A stretch of 64,000 bases of DNA from Winogradskyella sp. (GTDB lineage Bacteria; Bacteroidota; Bacteroidia; Flavobacteriales; Flavobacteriaceae): contig JAOEWO010000005.1 of assembly GCA_028383925.1 (NCBI GenBank), forward strand, positions 1 to 64,000, written 5' to 3'. The position numbers were made by a program, and so were the translations under genes. Positions 44,150 to 53,596 of the stretch are shown here, in pieces. Each line of letters starts with the position of its first letter. Within the stretch, counting starts at the first letter, position 1. Below the pieces are notes generated by a model. It made no database searches. It was not told where the DNA came from and was given only the letters and a program-made list of their open reading frames with translations.

Positions 44150-45724
44150 TTATTCTGTAGCTTTATCTACAACGAGTCTTTCAGCTCTATTTGCGACTTC
44201 CCAAGCGGTATGAAACACTAAACGCGTTCGGTTTTCTAACAAATCATATTCTATTTTATCTGGTGTATCGCTTGCTTTATGATAATCTGCATGTGTACCA
44301 TTAAAATAAAAAATAACAGGAATATTATTTTTAGCAAAGTTATAGTGGTCAGATCTGTAGTAAAAACGATTAGGATCGTTTTCGTCATTATACGTATAAT
44401 CTAATTCTACATTTGTGTATTTAGAGTTTACAGCTTCCGATATATTATGAAGGTCTGTACTTAATTTGTCACTACCAATGAGGTAAATATAGTTTCTGTC
44501 ACCTTCTTTACGCTCAGGATCTGTACGGCCTATCATATCAATATTAAGATCTGCAACGGTATTTGCTAACGGAAAAATAGGATCATTATCTGTGTAATGT
44601 TTTGAGCCTAACAAACCTTTTTCTTCGCCTGTAACATGTAAAAATAATATAGAACGTTTAGGACCATGACCAGCTTTTTCTGCCATTTTAAAGGCTTCGG
44701 CAATTTCTAAAATGGCTATTGTACCAGAGCCATCATCATCAGCGCCATTATACACTTCACCGTCTTTTATGCCTTCGTGATCTAAATGTGCTGAGATTAC
44801 AACAATTTCGTCTGGCTTTTCAGATCCTTTTATAAAAGCAACTACGTTTTCAGACATAATAGATTCAGACTTATTCTCGACAGCTATATTTAATTTGGTG
44901 TTTAAAGTCTTAGCGTTGGCATCTTCTAATATAGAGGTGTGTAGTGCCTTTGCTAAAGTTTCACTAATCATCATCATCATCATACCTTCTTCATTACTTT
45001 TTAAAGACAAACGACCAGAGGTGCCAGATTCTGTCTGACGTTTAAAAAACGGGGCATATCTTGCAAATAAATTAGCATCCATAAGTAGCAATCCTTTTGC
45101 GCCATTATCTTTAGCTGCATCTCTTTTGCTGGCAATAGATTGGCGTCCATTGGTCCATTTTGTGTCTTCATCTTTACCAGACGTTATGTAATTACCATTA
45201 GCGTCTTTTGGCTCACCAGCTTTAGCTAAAACGAGTTTACCTTTAACATCTACAGCCTTATAATCTGAATAATTATCAGCATCAATACCATAACCAACAT
45301 AAACGATGTCGGTAACAGAGATATTCATTGATTTTGAAATTGCTAATACAATATGGTCGTCAAAGCTATTAAAAGACTTGCCATTTACAGAGAGTTGAGC
45401 CTCTGCTGTTTTTTGCTTTTCTAATGGTACGTCTTGAAAATAATTATCTCCACCCAAAGGTGTTGGTATCTCTAATGCTTTGTATTGCATTTTTAGGTAT
45501 TCGACAGCCATTTTTTGGCCTTTTTCACCCGTTTCGCGACCTTCAAATTCATCTGAAGCGAATTTGTATAGCATTTCTTTTAATTCTGCAGATGTAATTG
45601 TTGAAGCATAATCTGTTGGGTTTGCAATTTCTACTGCTTTGGTTGAAGGTGAATTGCCTTTAGAAGATGTACCGCAACTAAAAATTAGCCCGGAAACAAG
45701 ACACGTTAATAGTATTTTTTTCAT
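44150..45724 (-). CDS. M28 family metallopeptidase, lipoprotein, with PA domain
   Basis: 524 residues. Lipoprotein signal (LVSGLIFSCG). A protease-associated-type insert lies at about 100-280 (YVGYGIDADNYSDYKAVDVKGKLVL). The catalytic domain has the co-catalytic zinc ligands: SAHLDHEG, NGADDDGSGT, HVTGEEKGLLGS with the catalytic Glu, LNIDMIGRTD and YRSDHYNFAKNNIPVIFYFNG. It likely trims peptides outside the cytoplasm. A shorter paralogue lies directly upstream. Confidence 0.9.
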   Translation of the reverse strand: MKKILLTCLVSGLIFSCGTSSKGNSPSTKAVEIANPTDYASTITSAELKEMLYKFASDEFEGRETGEKGQKMAVEYLKMQYKALEIPTPLGGDNYFQDVPLEKQKTAEAQLSVNGKSFNSFDDHIVLAISKSMNISVTDIVYVGYGIDADNYSDYKAVDVKGKLVLAKAGEPKDANGNYITSGKDEDTKWTNGRQSIASKRDAAKDNGAKGLLLMDANLFARYAPFFKRQTESGTSGRLSLKSNEEGMMMMMISETLAKALHTSILEDANAKTLNTKLNIAVENKSESIMSENVVAFIKGSEKPDEIVVISAHLDHEGIKDGEVYNGADDDGSGTIAILEIAEAFKMAEKAGHGPKRSILFLHVTGEEKGLLGSKHYTDNDPIFPLANTVADLNIDMIGRTDPERKEGDRNYIYLIGSDKLSTDLHNISEAVNSKYTNVELDYTYNDENDPNRFYYRSDHYNFAKNNIPVIFYFNGTHADYHKASDTPDKIEYDLLENRTRLVFHTAWEVANRAERLVVDKATE

Positions 45725-45855
45725 TTAAGTAAATGTTAGTTAATTCTATTAATAATAGAAGTTATAGTTAGATATAGCTTAATGCTAGCCTCTAAATTTA
45801 CGAAATAAAAAAAGGTATTAAGTTTGGTGTAAATTTCTTTTAACAAAGTTTAACA

Positions 45856-46887
45856 CTAGATGATTTCTGGATAAATACGCTCTGGTGAGTTTGCTAAATA
45901 CCAGGCTGTTGCAAAAATAAGTTTTGTACGTTTTGTTAATAACGGATAATTAATTTTATCTGCGGTATCTGTCGGTTTTGTATAATCTTCGTGCTCACCA
46001 TTAAAGAAGAAAATTACTGGTATACCTTTTACTGCAAAATTATAATGATCAGATCTGTAATAATAGCGGTTATTATCATTTTCTGCATTAAACTTATAAT
46101 CTAATTCTAAATTTGTAAATTCTGTATTTGCTTTTTGTGCAATAAAATGAAGCTCTGTACTCATTCTGTCTGCACCAATAAGGTAAATGTAATTTTCATT
46201 ATTGGTGTGGCGCTCATCTACACGGCCAATCATATCTATATTTAATGTTGTTACCGTATCTTCTAAAGGAAAAATTGGGTTGTTGGTATAATAACGTGAG
46301 CCGTGTAAACCAACTTCTTCTGCAGTAACATGTAAAAAGACAATACTACGTTTGGGACGGTAACCATCTTTTACAGCTTTACTAAACGCTTCTGCTATTT
46401 CTAATACTGCAGCTGTACCAGAGCCATTATCATCAGCACCATTATAAATTTCGCCATCAATAACCCCTTCGTGGTCTGAGTGCGCAGAAATGTATATATA
46501 TTCGTTAGGGAATTCTGAACCCTCTATATATGCAATTATGTTTTGAGAATCATTTAAACTATCTGGCAATACTTCTTTAGGTACTTTTTGATAGTAATTA
46601 GGGTGTGTTTTTGGTGCTTGTATATCTTGAGAAATGTAATATTGTCTAATGTAGTCGCAAACTTCATTATGACCTTTTTCACCAGTCATTCTGCCATTAT
46701 ACTTATCTGAAGAGACTTCTACAACATGACTTTTTAATTCTTCTTTATCAATAGTTAAAAGATACTGCTCAACAATTGCTTTATCGTTAAATTGAATACT
46801 GTCTTTAAGGTTCTCAATTTTTTCAGTGTGTCTAATTGTAGAACAAGAGCCAACTAATATGAGTGCAGAAGCAACTAAGGTTTTCAT
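45856..46887 (-). CDS. M28 family metallopeptidase, lipoprotein, short paralogue
   Basis: 343 residues with lipobox LILVGSC. The catalytic core is strongly similar to the gene at 44150 (SAHSDHEG, NGADDNGSGT, HVTAEEVGLHGS, LNIDMIGRVD, YRSDHYNFAVKGIPVIFFFNG), but the PA insert is missing. All five zinc and catalytic positions are kept, so it should be active. A tandem duplication followed by loss or gain of the insert is likely. The 131-bp gap between them suggests separate or read-through transcription. Confidence 0.88.
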   Translation of the reverse strand: MKTLVASALILVGSCSTIRHTEKIENLKDSIQFNDKAIVEQYLLTIDKEELKSHVVEVSSDKYNGRMTGEKGHNEVCDYIRQYYISQDIQAPKTHPNYYQKVPKEVLPDSLNDSQNIIAYIEGSEFPNEYIYISAHSDHEGVIDGEIYNGADDNGSGTAAVLEIAEAFSKAVKDGYRPKRSIVFLHVTAEEVGLHGSRYYTNNPIFPLEDTVTTLNIDMIGRVDERHTNNENYIYLIGADRMSTELHFIAQKANTEFTNLELDYKFNAENDNNRYYYRSDHYNFAVKGIPVIFFFNGEHEDYTKPTDTADKINYPLLTKRTKLIFATAWYLANSPERIYPEII

Positions 46888-46955
46888 CTGAGGTCGTGAT
46901 TTTCACAAAAGTAACATAATTATATGTAAAAATTTCTTACACTTATATACAAATT

Positions 46956-47291
46956 TTAATAAGTGTCATTTATTTCACTAGCTTCAAGAATATCTTTAGA
47001 ATCTTTTAAATTTTCTTCCTCGCGTATTTCTAACGCTTCGGTATCACCAATTTCATTACCATTAAACACCCCTTTATAAATAGTTAATGTAAGTGCTATA
47101 ATTACTAATAGAAAGATATACTGAATCGTTTTTGTTTTGTTCTTCTGCTTTTTAGAAATGAAAAGCACTATTAACCCGCAAAGAAACGCTATAACTAATG
47201 GGAAAATTGCAAGATTAGATAATGGTGTAACTGCTAGGATTACGGCTAATATAGCAGCAATAAAACCTAAAATAATACATAGTTTTTTCAT
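46956..47291 (-). CDS. hypothetical membrane protein
   Basis: 111 residues, three membrane helices (CIILGFIAAILAVILAVTPL, LAIFPLVIAFLCGLIVLFI, TIQYIFLLVIIALTLTIY) and an acidic tail (EALEIREEENLKDSKDILEASE). No family recognised. It lies 6 nt after the DUF3108 stop, in the same unit. Confidence 0.65.
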   Translation of the reverse strand: MKKLCIILGFIAAILAVILAVTPLSNLAIFPLVIAFLCGLIVLFISKKQKNKTKTIQYIFLLVIIALTLTIYKGVFNGNEIGDTEALEIREEENLKDSKDILEASEINDTY

Positions 47292-47297
47292 TTTGTT

Positions 47298-48077
47298 TTA
47301 GTTTTTTAATCCTGTTGCAGATTCAATTTTTAGTTCGCCATTACCAACCGGAATTTTAAATTTAGCATACACGGGTATTTTATTTTTATCTGCTGTTAAC
47401 CATAATAAATTATCATTAGTACCTTTAAACAGCGTGTTACCCTTTATAGATATTACTAATTTGTAGCAGTCTTTTTTACCAATTTTTGTAGAAATGGTCT
47501 CTTTACCAATGTATTTTAATACTAAAGTATGTTCTTTATTATCAAAAAGTATTTTAAAATTTTGCTGTTCACCGACTGTGGCTTTGTGTATATCTAGATT
47601 ACGAATGTAATATAAGGTGCTCATAACATCTTTAGCTGTAGCGCTAATATTTAGTACCTTGTTCTCATCCCAAGTTTTACCATCTTTATTTTTTTTACGT
47701 TTAAGACTCTTTACTGTTTTAGACTTGTGGTTGTAATTGTATTGCATAAACTTATAATAACCACCTTCGTTTATGTCTCGTTTGTACAAGTATGGTGTGA
47801 GCGTTTTTGGGTTTACATAACTTTCGTATAAATCTCTTATTTTAAAGAAATCATCCCATTTTTTATAAGTTGTCGCTGTACCCTTTAAACGTAATAAAGT
47901 ATGCTTAGAGGTTTTTACTTCACTTGTTTCCATTTTAACCTGTGCAATATCTGTAAGTAAGCCAGATATGTTATAAGATGCTGTAAATATTAGTTTTTCG
48001 CCAGCTGCAACTGTTGTGTTTTGGGCAAAATTATTAAGACTCAAAAGCGCTAAGAAAGTAAAAATAAAATATTTCAT
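47298..48077 (-). CDS. DUF3108 periplasmic protein
   Basis: About 259 residues from ATG 48077 (MKYFIFTFLALLSLNNFAQ, a signal peptide). An earlier ATG at 48113 would put twelve residues before the signal and is unlikely. DUF3108 features are AGEKLIFTASYNISGLLTDIAQVKMET, the lipocalin-like strand pattern and DVMSTLYYIRNLDI. Function unknown; possibly envelope-lipid related. Confidence 0.85.
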   Translation of the reverse strand: MKYFIFTFLALLSLNNFAQNTTVAAGEKLIFTASYNISGLLTDIAQVKMETSEVKTSKHTLLRLKGTATTYKKWDDFFKIRDLYESYVNPKTLTPYLYKRDINEGGYYKFMQYNYNHKSKTVKSLKRKKNKDGKTWDENKVLNISATAKDVMSTLYYIRNLDIHKATVGEQQNFKILFDNKEHTLVLKYIGKETISTKIGKKDCYKLVISIKGNTLFKGTNDNLLWLTADKNKIPVYAKFKIPVGNGELKIESATGLKN

Positions 48078-48208
48078 ATCATAGGTTTTTAACCATAACG
48101 TATTAAGTAACATATATTATGCCGAAAAATACAATGCTTTAAGAAATGATGCTAATTTTATTTTTGAAAAGGCATTAAAAAAATTAAAGAAAAAAATAAA
48201 GAAATATC

Positions 48209-48239
48209 TTTGGCAACATAAAAAAGGGTTTTATATTTG
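48209..48239 (+). promoter_or_regulatory. canonical Bacteroidota promoter for tRNA-Ser
   Basis: TTTG (48209-48212), 19 nt, then TATATTTG (48232-48239), 12 nt before the tRNA-Ser start. Same geometry as in front of tRNA-His. Confidence 0.8.
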
Positions 48240-48250
48240 CACCCGCTAAA

Positions 48251-48335
48251 GGAGAGTTGGCAGAGTGGTCGAATGCGGCAGTCTTGAAAACTGTTGAGGG
48301 TCACACCTCCAGGGGTTCGAATCCCTTACTCTCCG
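48251..48335 (+). tRNA. tRNA-Ser (TGA)
   Basis: 85 nt. Acceptor GGAGAGT/ACTCTCC with discriminator G, D-arm with GGCAGAGTGGTCGAATGC, anticodon stem CAGTC.. with loop CTTGAAA (anticodon TGA), a long variable arm typical of type II tRNA-Ser, and the T-arm GGGGTTCGAATCCC. Confidence 0.95.
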
Positions 48336-48345
48336 CTTAGAGCAA

Positions 48346-48378
48346 AGCTCAATTTCTGAAAAGAAATTGGGCTTTTTG
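48346..48378 (+). terminator. terminator of tRNA-Ser
   Basis: AGCTCAATTTCT / AGAAATTGGGCT stem (one G-T wobble) with a GAAA loop, followed by TTTTG and a further T run, 11 nt after the tRNA. Confidence 0.85.
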
Positions 48379-48476
48379 TTTTTATAAGCTTTACGAGTTT
48401 ACTCTGGTATGCTTAGAAAAACAAAAAGCTCAAAGCTAGCGTTAGCAGTATTTAACAACAAATGTTTAAAACACTT

Positions 48477-48701
48477 TTAATACCTTAATATATTATCAGC
48501 TCCAATTACAGGATATCCAATTCTAGATAATACATGTTTAGCGTTTTCAAAATCGTGTTTTGTGTGGTAGTTAAAAGTTACCGTTTGTGTTTTATAATCT
48601 ACATCAACATCGCTAATGTTTTTAACGTTTATAAGGTGTTCAATAATGCTGTTTTTACAGCCACAACCTTTTAAATTGTCTATGTGTAGCGTCGTTGTCA
48701 T
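48477..48701 (-). CDS. heavy-metal-associated (HMA) domain protein with altered metal motif
   Basis: 74 residues with the ferredoxin-like HMA fold (TTLHIDNLKGCGCKNSIIEHLINVKNISDVDVDYKTQTVTF). The usual CxxC motif reads GCGC, i.e. a CxC, shifted by one residue from the common CGGC. It may still bind a soft metal. Stand-alone HMA proteins act as metal chaperones, but no partner ATPase is adjacent. Confidence 0.8.
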   Translation of the reverse strand: MTTTLHIDNLKGCGCKNSIIEHLINVKNISDVDVDYKTQTVTFNYHTKHDFENAKHVLSRIGYPVIGADNILRY

Positions 48702-48943
48702 ATGAATAGGTTTTAAATTAGACTTTATCTTATGGTATAAAAAAGAGACTGTATTAAACCATCAGGCATTTTTATAAATGCGTTATTTCGAGTTAATTTT
48801 ACTACTGAAGATGGAAAAAATTTGTGTCCAGAAGCTGAATTTTTAGTTTTTAAATAGTTATTGATACCCTTTTTTATATCTCAAAATCAATCGATAGATG
48901 TATTTTGTATCTTTTTTTACTACAAAATGCACAACAGGTTATA

Positions 48944-49735
48944 TTAGCTTTTTATAGTATTAAACTTTATTTTTAATTGAACAGTTGGGTTATCTTCTAG
49001 GGCTTTTTTTGTGGCTTCATAGCCTATTTTAAACATAGTATCTATGTGAGTTTTTTCAAAAGTACCATACACATCGAGTTGCGTAGGCATAACAACAAAA
49101 TCGCAATCTTTAAATTTTGCATAATCTTCTTTAGCCGATTTTAGCTTAAAGGCACGTTCAAATACGCTATAAGAATGTTTTAAATCATTAATAGTAATGT
49201 CTTTATAGCCGTTTACATAAACACCAATAATAATATCACATTTACTTTTTAAATACTTTACAGGAAAATTATCTAGCGCACCACCATCAATATAGTAAGA
49301 CGACCCAATTTTTACAGGTGAGAATACACCCGGAAATGCAGCAGAAGCTAAGACCGGTTTAATAAGTTCACCAGAGTTAAAAGCTTTAAGTTTTCCGTTT
49401 AAAATATTGGTTGCAGTAACAGATAATGACTTTTTTAAGATGCTAAAATCATCTTTTTTTATATAGGTTTTAAATTCTGAATAAAACTTTTCAGTATCTA
49501 TAAAACCAGGTTTACCAAATGCATATTTTTTAATATCAAAAATTTGAATTTTCTTAAAAAATTGCAACATCTCTTGCCAACCATAACCATAGGCGTATAA
49601 ACTACCAACTATAGCACCTGCGCTAGACCCAGAGATGTGAGTGGCATAAACACCAAATTCTTCTAATGCTTTTATAGCACCAATTTGAGCAACACCCCTT
49701 AAGCCACCACCAGAAAGTACTAAACCAATATTCAT
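48944..49735 (-). CDS. patatin-like phospholipase
   Basis: 263 residues. Oxyanion glycines in LVLSGGGLRGVAQIG, nucleophile serine in HISGSSAGAIVGS, catalytic aspartate in YIDGGALDNFP. The fold is complete and without signal peptide, so cytosolic or membrane-bound. Substrate unknown. Divergent from mlaE; a shared interest in phospholipids is only inferred. Confidence 0.9.
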   Translation of the reverse strand: MNIGLVLSGGGLRGVAQIGAIKALEEFGVYATHISGSSAGAIVGSLYAYGYGWQEMLQFFKKIQIFDIKKYAFGKPGFIDTEKFYSEFKTYIKKDDFSILKKSLSVTATNILNGKLKAFNSGELIKPVLASAAFPGVFSPVKIGSSYYIDGGALDNFPVKYLKSKCDIIIGVYVNGYKDITINDLKHSYSVFERAFKLKSAKEDYAKFKDCDFVVMPTQLDVYGTFEKTHIDTMFKIGYEATKKALEDNPTVQLKIKFNTIKS

Positions 49736-49783
49736 GTTGTTTTTTTATTTTATTCTAAACTACAATGAGACTAAGGTTTTAAA

Positions 49784-49821
49784 AATGATATGCATCAGTC
49801 TTATAGCTGATTTATATCATT
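49784..49821. promoter_or_regulatory. tandem Crp/Fnr-like half-site pairs between patatin and mlaE
   Basis: Two TGAT-N4-ATCA sequences, TGATATGCATCA (49786-49797) and TGATTTATATCA (49808-49819), centred 22 bp apart. Together they also form one larger inverted repeat (AATGATAT...ATATCATT). The form resembles Fnr-type boxes. The regulator and target direction are unknown. Confidence 0.35.
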
Positions 49822-49871
49822 TTATTAAGCCTCCTAATTGTTTATTTTTATACATAACAGAACAATAATAT

Positions 49872-50654
49872 ATGGCTTGGTATGGTCGTTTAAAAACACG
49901 TAAAGACGCTTTTCTTATAGAGATTGGTGAACTCTCGTTTTTTACATTTCGTTTTTTTAAAGATCTTTTTAAATACCCTTTTGAGTTTAAAGAACTTGCG
50001 CGTCAATGTTATATTTTGGGTAATCGCTCACTCGTTTTGGTATGCATTACAGGTTTTATAATAGGTTTAGTTTTAACCTTACAAACACGACCAACATTAA
50101 TGGAGTTTGGTGCTGTAAGTTGGATGCCGTCCATGGTAAGTATTTCAATAGTTAGAGAAATAGGTCCCATTATTACAGCTTTAGTTTGTGCAGGCAGAAT
50201 TGGTTCTGGTATTGGTGCAGAGTTAGGTTCTATGCGTGTTACAGAGCAAATAGATGCTATGGAAGTATCGGGTACTAATCCGTTTAAATATTTGGTGGTA
50301 ACACGTGTTTTAGCAATTACGCTAATGCTACCATTATTAGTTATTATTGGTGATGCTGTGGCGCTATTTGGGTCGTTTATTGTAGAAAATACAAAAGGTA
50401 ATGTTTCATTTACACTCTATTTTAATCAGGTTTTTGATGCTATAGAATTTGGTGATCTTATGCCTGCAACTATTAAAACATTCTTTTTTGGTTTGGCCAT
50501 TGGCTTGGTAGGTTGTTACAAGGGGTATTATTGTAAAAAAGGGACAGCTGGTGTTGGTGCAGCCGCTAATTCTGCCGTTGTTGTAGCGTCATTATTACTT
50601 TTTGTAATAGATTTTATAGCTGTTTTTATAACTGATATTTTTTTCGATTTATGA
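49872..50654 (+). CDS. mlaE: MlaE-family ABC transporter permease
   Basis: 260 residues, five or six membrane helices. Family blocks: SLVLVCITGFIIGLVLTLQ, the AVSWMPSMVSISIVREIGPIITALVCAGRIGSGIGAELGSMRVTEQIDAMEVSG region, and GCYKGYYCKKGTAGVGAAANSAVV. With MlaF and MlaD it moves phospholipids between the two membranes. Its last 4 nt overlap mlaF. Confidence 0.93.
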   Translation: MAWYGRLKTRKDAFLIEIGELSFFTFRFFKDLFKYPFEFKELARQCYILGNRSLVLVCITGFIIGLVLTLQTRPTLMEFGAVSWMPSMVSISIVREIGPIITALVCAGRIGSGIGAELGSMRVTEQIDAMEVSGTNPFKYLVVTRVLAITLMLPLLVIIGDAVALFGSFIVENTKGNVSFTLYFNQVFDAIEFGDLMPATIKTFFFGLAIGLVGCYKGYYCKKGTAGVGAAANSAVVVASLLLFVIDFIAVFITDIFFDL

Positions 50655-51412
50655 TACCAAAAACTCACATAACCCAAAAAGATATTGTGTTGCAAATTAA
50701 AGATTTGCAAAAGAGTTTTGGTGATAACCATGTACTTAATGGTTTTAATTTAACACTTTATCAGGGTGAAAATTTGGTAATTATGGGTAAATCTGGATCA
50801 GGAAAATCGGTAATGATAAAATGTTTGGTAGGCCTAATGGAAGCAGACAGTGGCTCTATTTCTGTAATGCATAAGGATATAACTAAATTAAACCAAAGCG
50901 CTTTAGATATTTTGCGTGCAGATATTGGTTTTTTATTTCAGGGAAGCGCATTATATGATTCTATGACGGTACGCGAAAATTTAGAATTTCCGTTAAGACG
51001 CCACAGTAAAAGGTTTAATAAAAACACAACTACAGATACGCTGGTTATAGAAGCTTTACAGAGTGTAGGTTTAGAGTCTGCTATAGATTTAATGCCGTCA
51101 GAATTATCTGGTGGTATGAAAAAACGTGTCGCAATTGCAAGAACTCTAATTTTAAAACCAAAAATAATTCTCTATGATGAGCCAACAAGTGGTTTAGACC
51201 CAATTACTGCAAAAGAAATTATTTTACTCATGAAAAAATTACAGAAACAATACGGTACATCTTCACTTATAATTACGCACGATGTTGATTGTGCTCGTGT
51301 AATTTCAGACAGAATGCTTCTTCTCATTGATGGTAAAGATTATGCGGTTGGCACGTTTTTAGAATTATCAAAAAATGAAGATCCAAAAATTAAAGCTTTC
51401 TTTAAAAATTAG
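50651..51412 (+). CDS. mlaF: MlaF-family ABC transporter ATPase
   Basis: 253 residues. Walker A GKSGSGKSV, Q-loop LFQGSALYDSMTVRENL, signature LSGGMKKRVAIA, Walker B IILYDEP and the H-loop ITHD. The ATG overlaps the mlaE stop (ATGA), so translation is coupled. Confidence 0.93.
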   Translation: MIPKTHITQKDIVLQIKDLQKSFGDNHVLNGFNLTLYQGENLVIMGKSGSGKSVMIKCLVGLMEADSGSISVMHKDITKLNQSALDILRADIGFLFQGSALYDSMTVRENLEFPLRRHSKRFNKNTTTDTLVIEALQSVGLESAIDLMPSELSGGMKKRVAIARTLILKPKIILYDEPTSGLDPITAKEIILLMKKLQKQYGTSSLIITHDVDCARVISDRMLLLIDGKDYAVGTFLELSKNEDPKIKAFFKN

Positions 51413-51476
51413 TAATGTAAAACAGCTAGTATGGTGTAACTAAGCTTATATAACAACTTAAAAATAAATTAGTAAG

Positions 51477-52469
51477 ATGAAACAATCTAACTCACAAAAA
51501 ATTAATTTAGGTCTCTTTGTTACTATAGCAACTGTTCTTTTTATTGCAGCGGTTTATCTCATTGGGCAACGCCAAGATATGTTTAAAAAAACATTTACTA
51601 TAAGTGCTTATTTTCAGAATATAAATGGGTTACAAAGCGGAAATAATGTACGTTATGCTGGTATTAATATTGGTACAGTTAAGGGTATTAACATGCTTAA
51701 TGATTCTACCATTAAAATTGATATGACTATTGACGAGAAAATTATTTTGCATATTAAAAAAGATGCAATTGCTACTATTGGCTCAGACGGATTAGTTGGT
51801 AATATGATTGTAAATATTGTGCCAGGCAAAGGGGAATTAGGATCTATTAATAATGGCGATTTTATTGATTCTTATAGTAAAATAGGCACTGATGATATTT
51901 TAAACACCCTAAATACGAGTACAGAAAATGCTGCAATACTCACATCAGATTTATTAAAAATTACGAGCAGTATTACTAAAGGTAAAGGCACAATTGGTGT
52001 GTTGCTTAATGATACTTTAATGGCAAATGATTTAAAAATGTCTATAGCAAATCTTAAAAACGCCAGTTATAATGCTGTTTTGTCTATTAATGAAATTAAT
52101 GAATTTGTAACAAATATAAAAACGGATGATGCCTCTGTTTTAGGACTGTTGTTAAATGACACTATTTCTGCAAATAAAATAAAAAAGATGATTTATAATC
52201 TTGAAACGTCTAGTGCAGAAATAGGCAGTGTTGTAACATCTATTAATACAGTAATACAGGATATTACGACAAGTAATGGCACGTATAATTATATTTTAAA
52301 AGACACAACCTTGGTTAACAGTTTAAAATCTACATTAGATTATATTAATGAAGGTAGCGATAAATTTAACCAAAATATGGAAGCCTTAAAGCATAATGTC
52401 TTAACACGTAGTTATTTTAGAAAATTAGAGCGCCAAGAACGAAAAGCCGCTAAAAAGGTGCACGATTAA
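51477..52469 (+). CDS. mlaD: MlaD-family substrate-binding protein (MCE domain)
   Basis: 330 residues. One N-terminal membrane helix (LGLFVTIATVLFIAAVYLIG) then an MCE domain (TISAYFQNINGLQSGNNVRYAGINIGTVKGI, IVNIVPGKGELGSI), followed by a long helical part up to the lysine-rich C-terminus (RQERKAAKKVHD). Periplasmic, linking inner and outer membrane. It lies 64 nt after mlaF. Confidence 0.92.
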   Translation: MKQSNSQKINLGLFVTIATVLFIAAVYLIGQRQDMFKKTFTISAYFQNINGLQSGNNVRYAGINIGTVKGINMLNDSTIKIDMTIDEKIILHIKKDAIATIGSDGLVGNMIVNIVPGKGELGSINNGDFIDSYSKIGTDDILNTLNTSTENAAILTSDLLKITSSITKGKGTIGVLLNDTLMANDLKMSIANLKNASYNAVLSINEINEFVTNIKTDDASVLGLLLNDTISANKIKKMIYNLETSSAEIGSVVTSINTVIQDITTSNGTYNYILKDTTLVNSLKSTLDYINEGSDKFNQNMEALKHNVLTRSYFRKLERQERKAAKKVHD

Positions 52470-52492
52470 AAAGCTCTAAGACATCAATAGCA

Positions 52493-53596
52493 TCATAATG
52501 AGGGAGCCTGTGTTTTATTATAATCAATAGCTATTATTTCTAAATTTAACCAGTTAAAATCTTCGTTTTTTAACTTCCAAGTCACATTACATTGTGATGG
52601 TATTTTTATTGTATTAAATAGTTTATAGTTTTCTACTGTAATTTGCCATTTTTCGAGTTTAGAATTTTTATTTCCACCGTAATATCTATCGGCTTCAAAA
52701 CCTATAAAATCACCATTATCGTTAAATAAAAACAAACCAGATACCGATTTGTTTTTATAAGTAAATGTAGCTTTTGCGGTATTAGAATCTACACTTTGCC
52801 ACTTTATATAATCACTCAGTGCAGCAGACGGAAACCAACATATTTCTGCTAAATATCTAAGCATGGCACCTTGGTTTATTTTAGTGTTATCTGATATGTT
52901 TACTATCGGTATTAGTCCGGCGAGTTTAATTAGCATTTTACCCTTACCGTTTTTTAGTTGGTCTCTACCAAGCATATTTAGATCTGGAAATATAACAACT
53001 TTAGTATGCCAAACAAATGCCGGATGCAAAACATTAAATGATTGAGTAGCTTCAAAAGGCATCCAATTACCACTAGGTTTGGTGCGCATGGTACCGCGTT
53101 GCTTTAAGCTTACGCTTTGTACTTTTGGTTTACCAATAATGCCTGTATTAACCATCCATTTTTTTACAGTTTCTGGTAAATGCGTAAGATCAGTTTCTGA
53201 GACTATCCTCGAGTTTTTAGTTTTTACTTTGGTAAGTATTTTATAAGTTTCTTGTGCAGCCATTTCATAAAACCTAGCTGTTTCAAAAGCAGATAGACTA
53301 ACTATTAGAATAAGTACATTAGCAATAGTGCCAAATTTAGTATTTTGCCAAGCTGTAAAAACAAGTATTTGAGATATAAAAACAGCAATAAAAGCTAAAT
53401 AAAACCATTTCTTATCCGTTATAAATTGTATGGCAACAATCGTAAATAGAATAAATGTAACCAGTCAAATTGCGCCTATAGGTTTTGATACACCAACCAT
53501 TTGTTTGCTGCTTTCGGTTTCAAAAAAAGCTTTTACGTAACCTAGTAAATGTATTAGGCTGTGAGTTATTACTATAAAGCTAAAAGCATATTTCAT
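52493..53596 (-). pseudogene. DUF6544-type membrane-anchored protein, interrupted by one TGA
   Basis: The segment ending at 52493 begins with an internal ATG at 53263, but the same frame stays open upstream to ATG 53596 except for TGA at 53465-53467 (codon 44). The 5' part encodes membrane helices (AFSFIVITHSLIHLLGYVKAF; LVTFILFTIVAIQFI). The residue lost is most likely a tryptophan (TGG). The soluble part matches DUF6544 by eye: LPETVKKWMVNTGIIGKPKV, WMPFEATQSF, LRYLAEICWFP. Original length about 367 residues. The 3' part could still be made from 53263, without most of the membrane region. A base-call error is the alternative. Confidence 0.75.

Noticed and set aside
53465-53467. TGA read as tryptophan (recoding) to explain the split gene
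   Set aside because: Other genes here end in TGA (for example at 6905 and 40343), so TGA is a normal stop in this genome.
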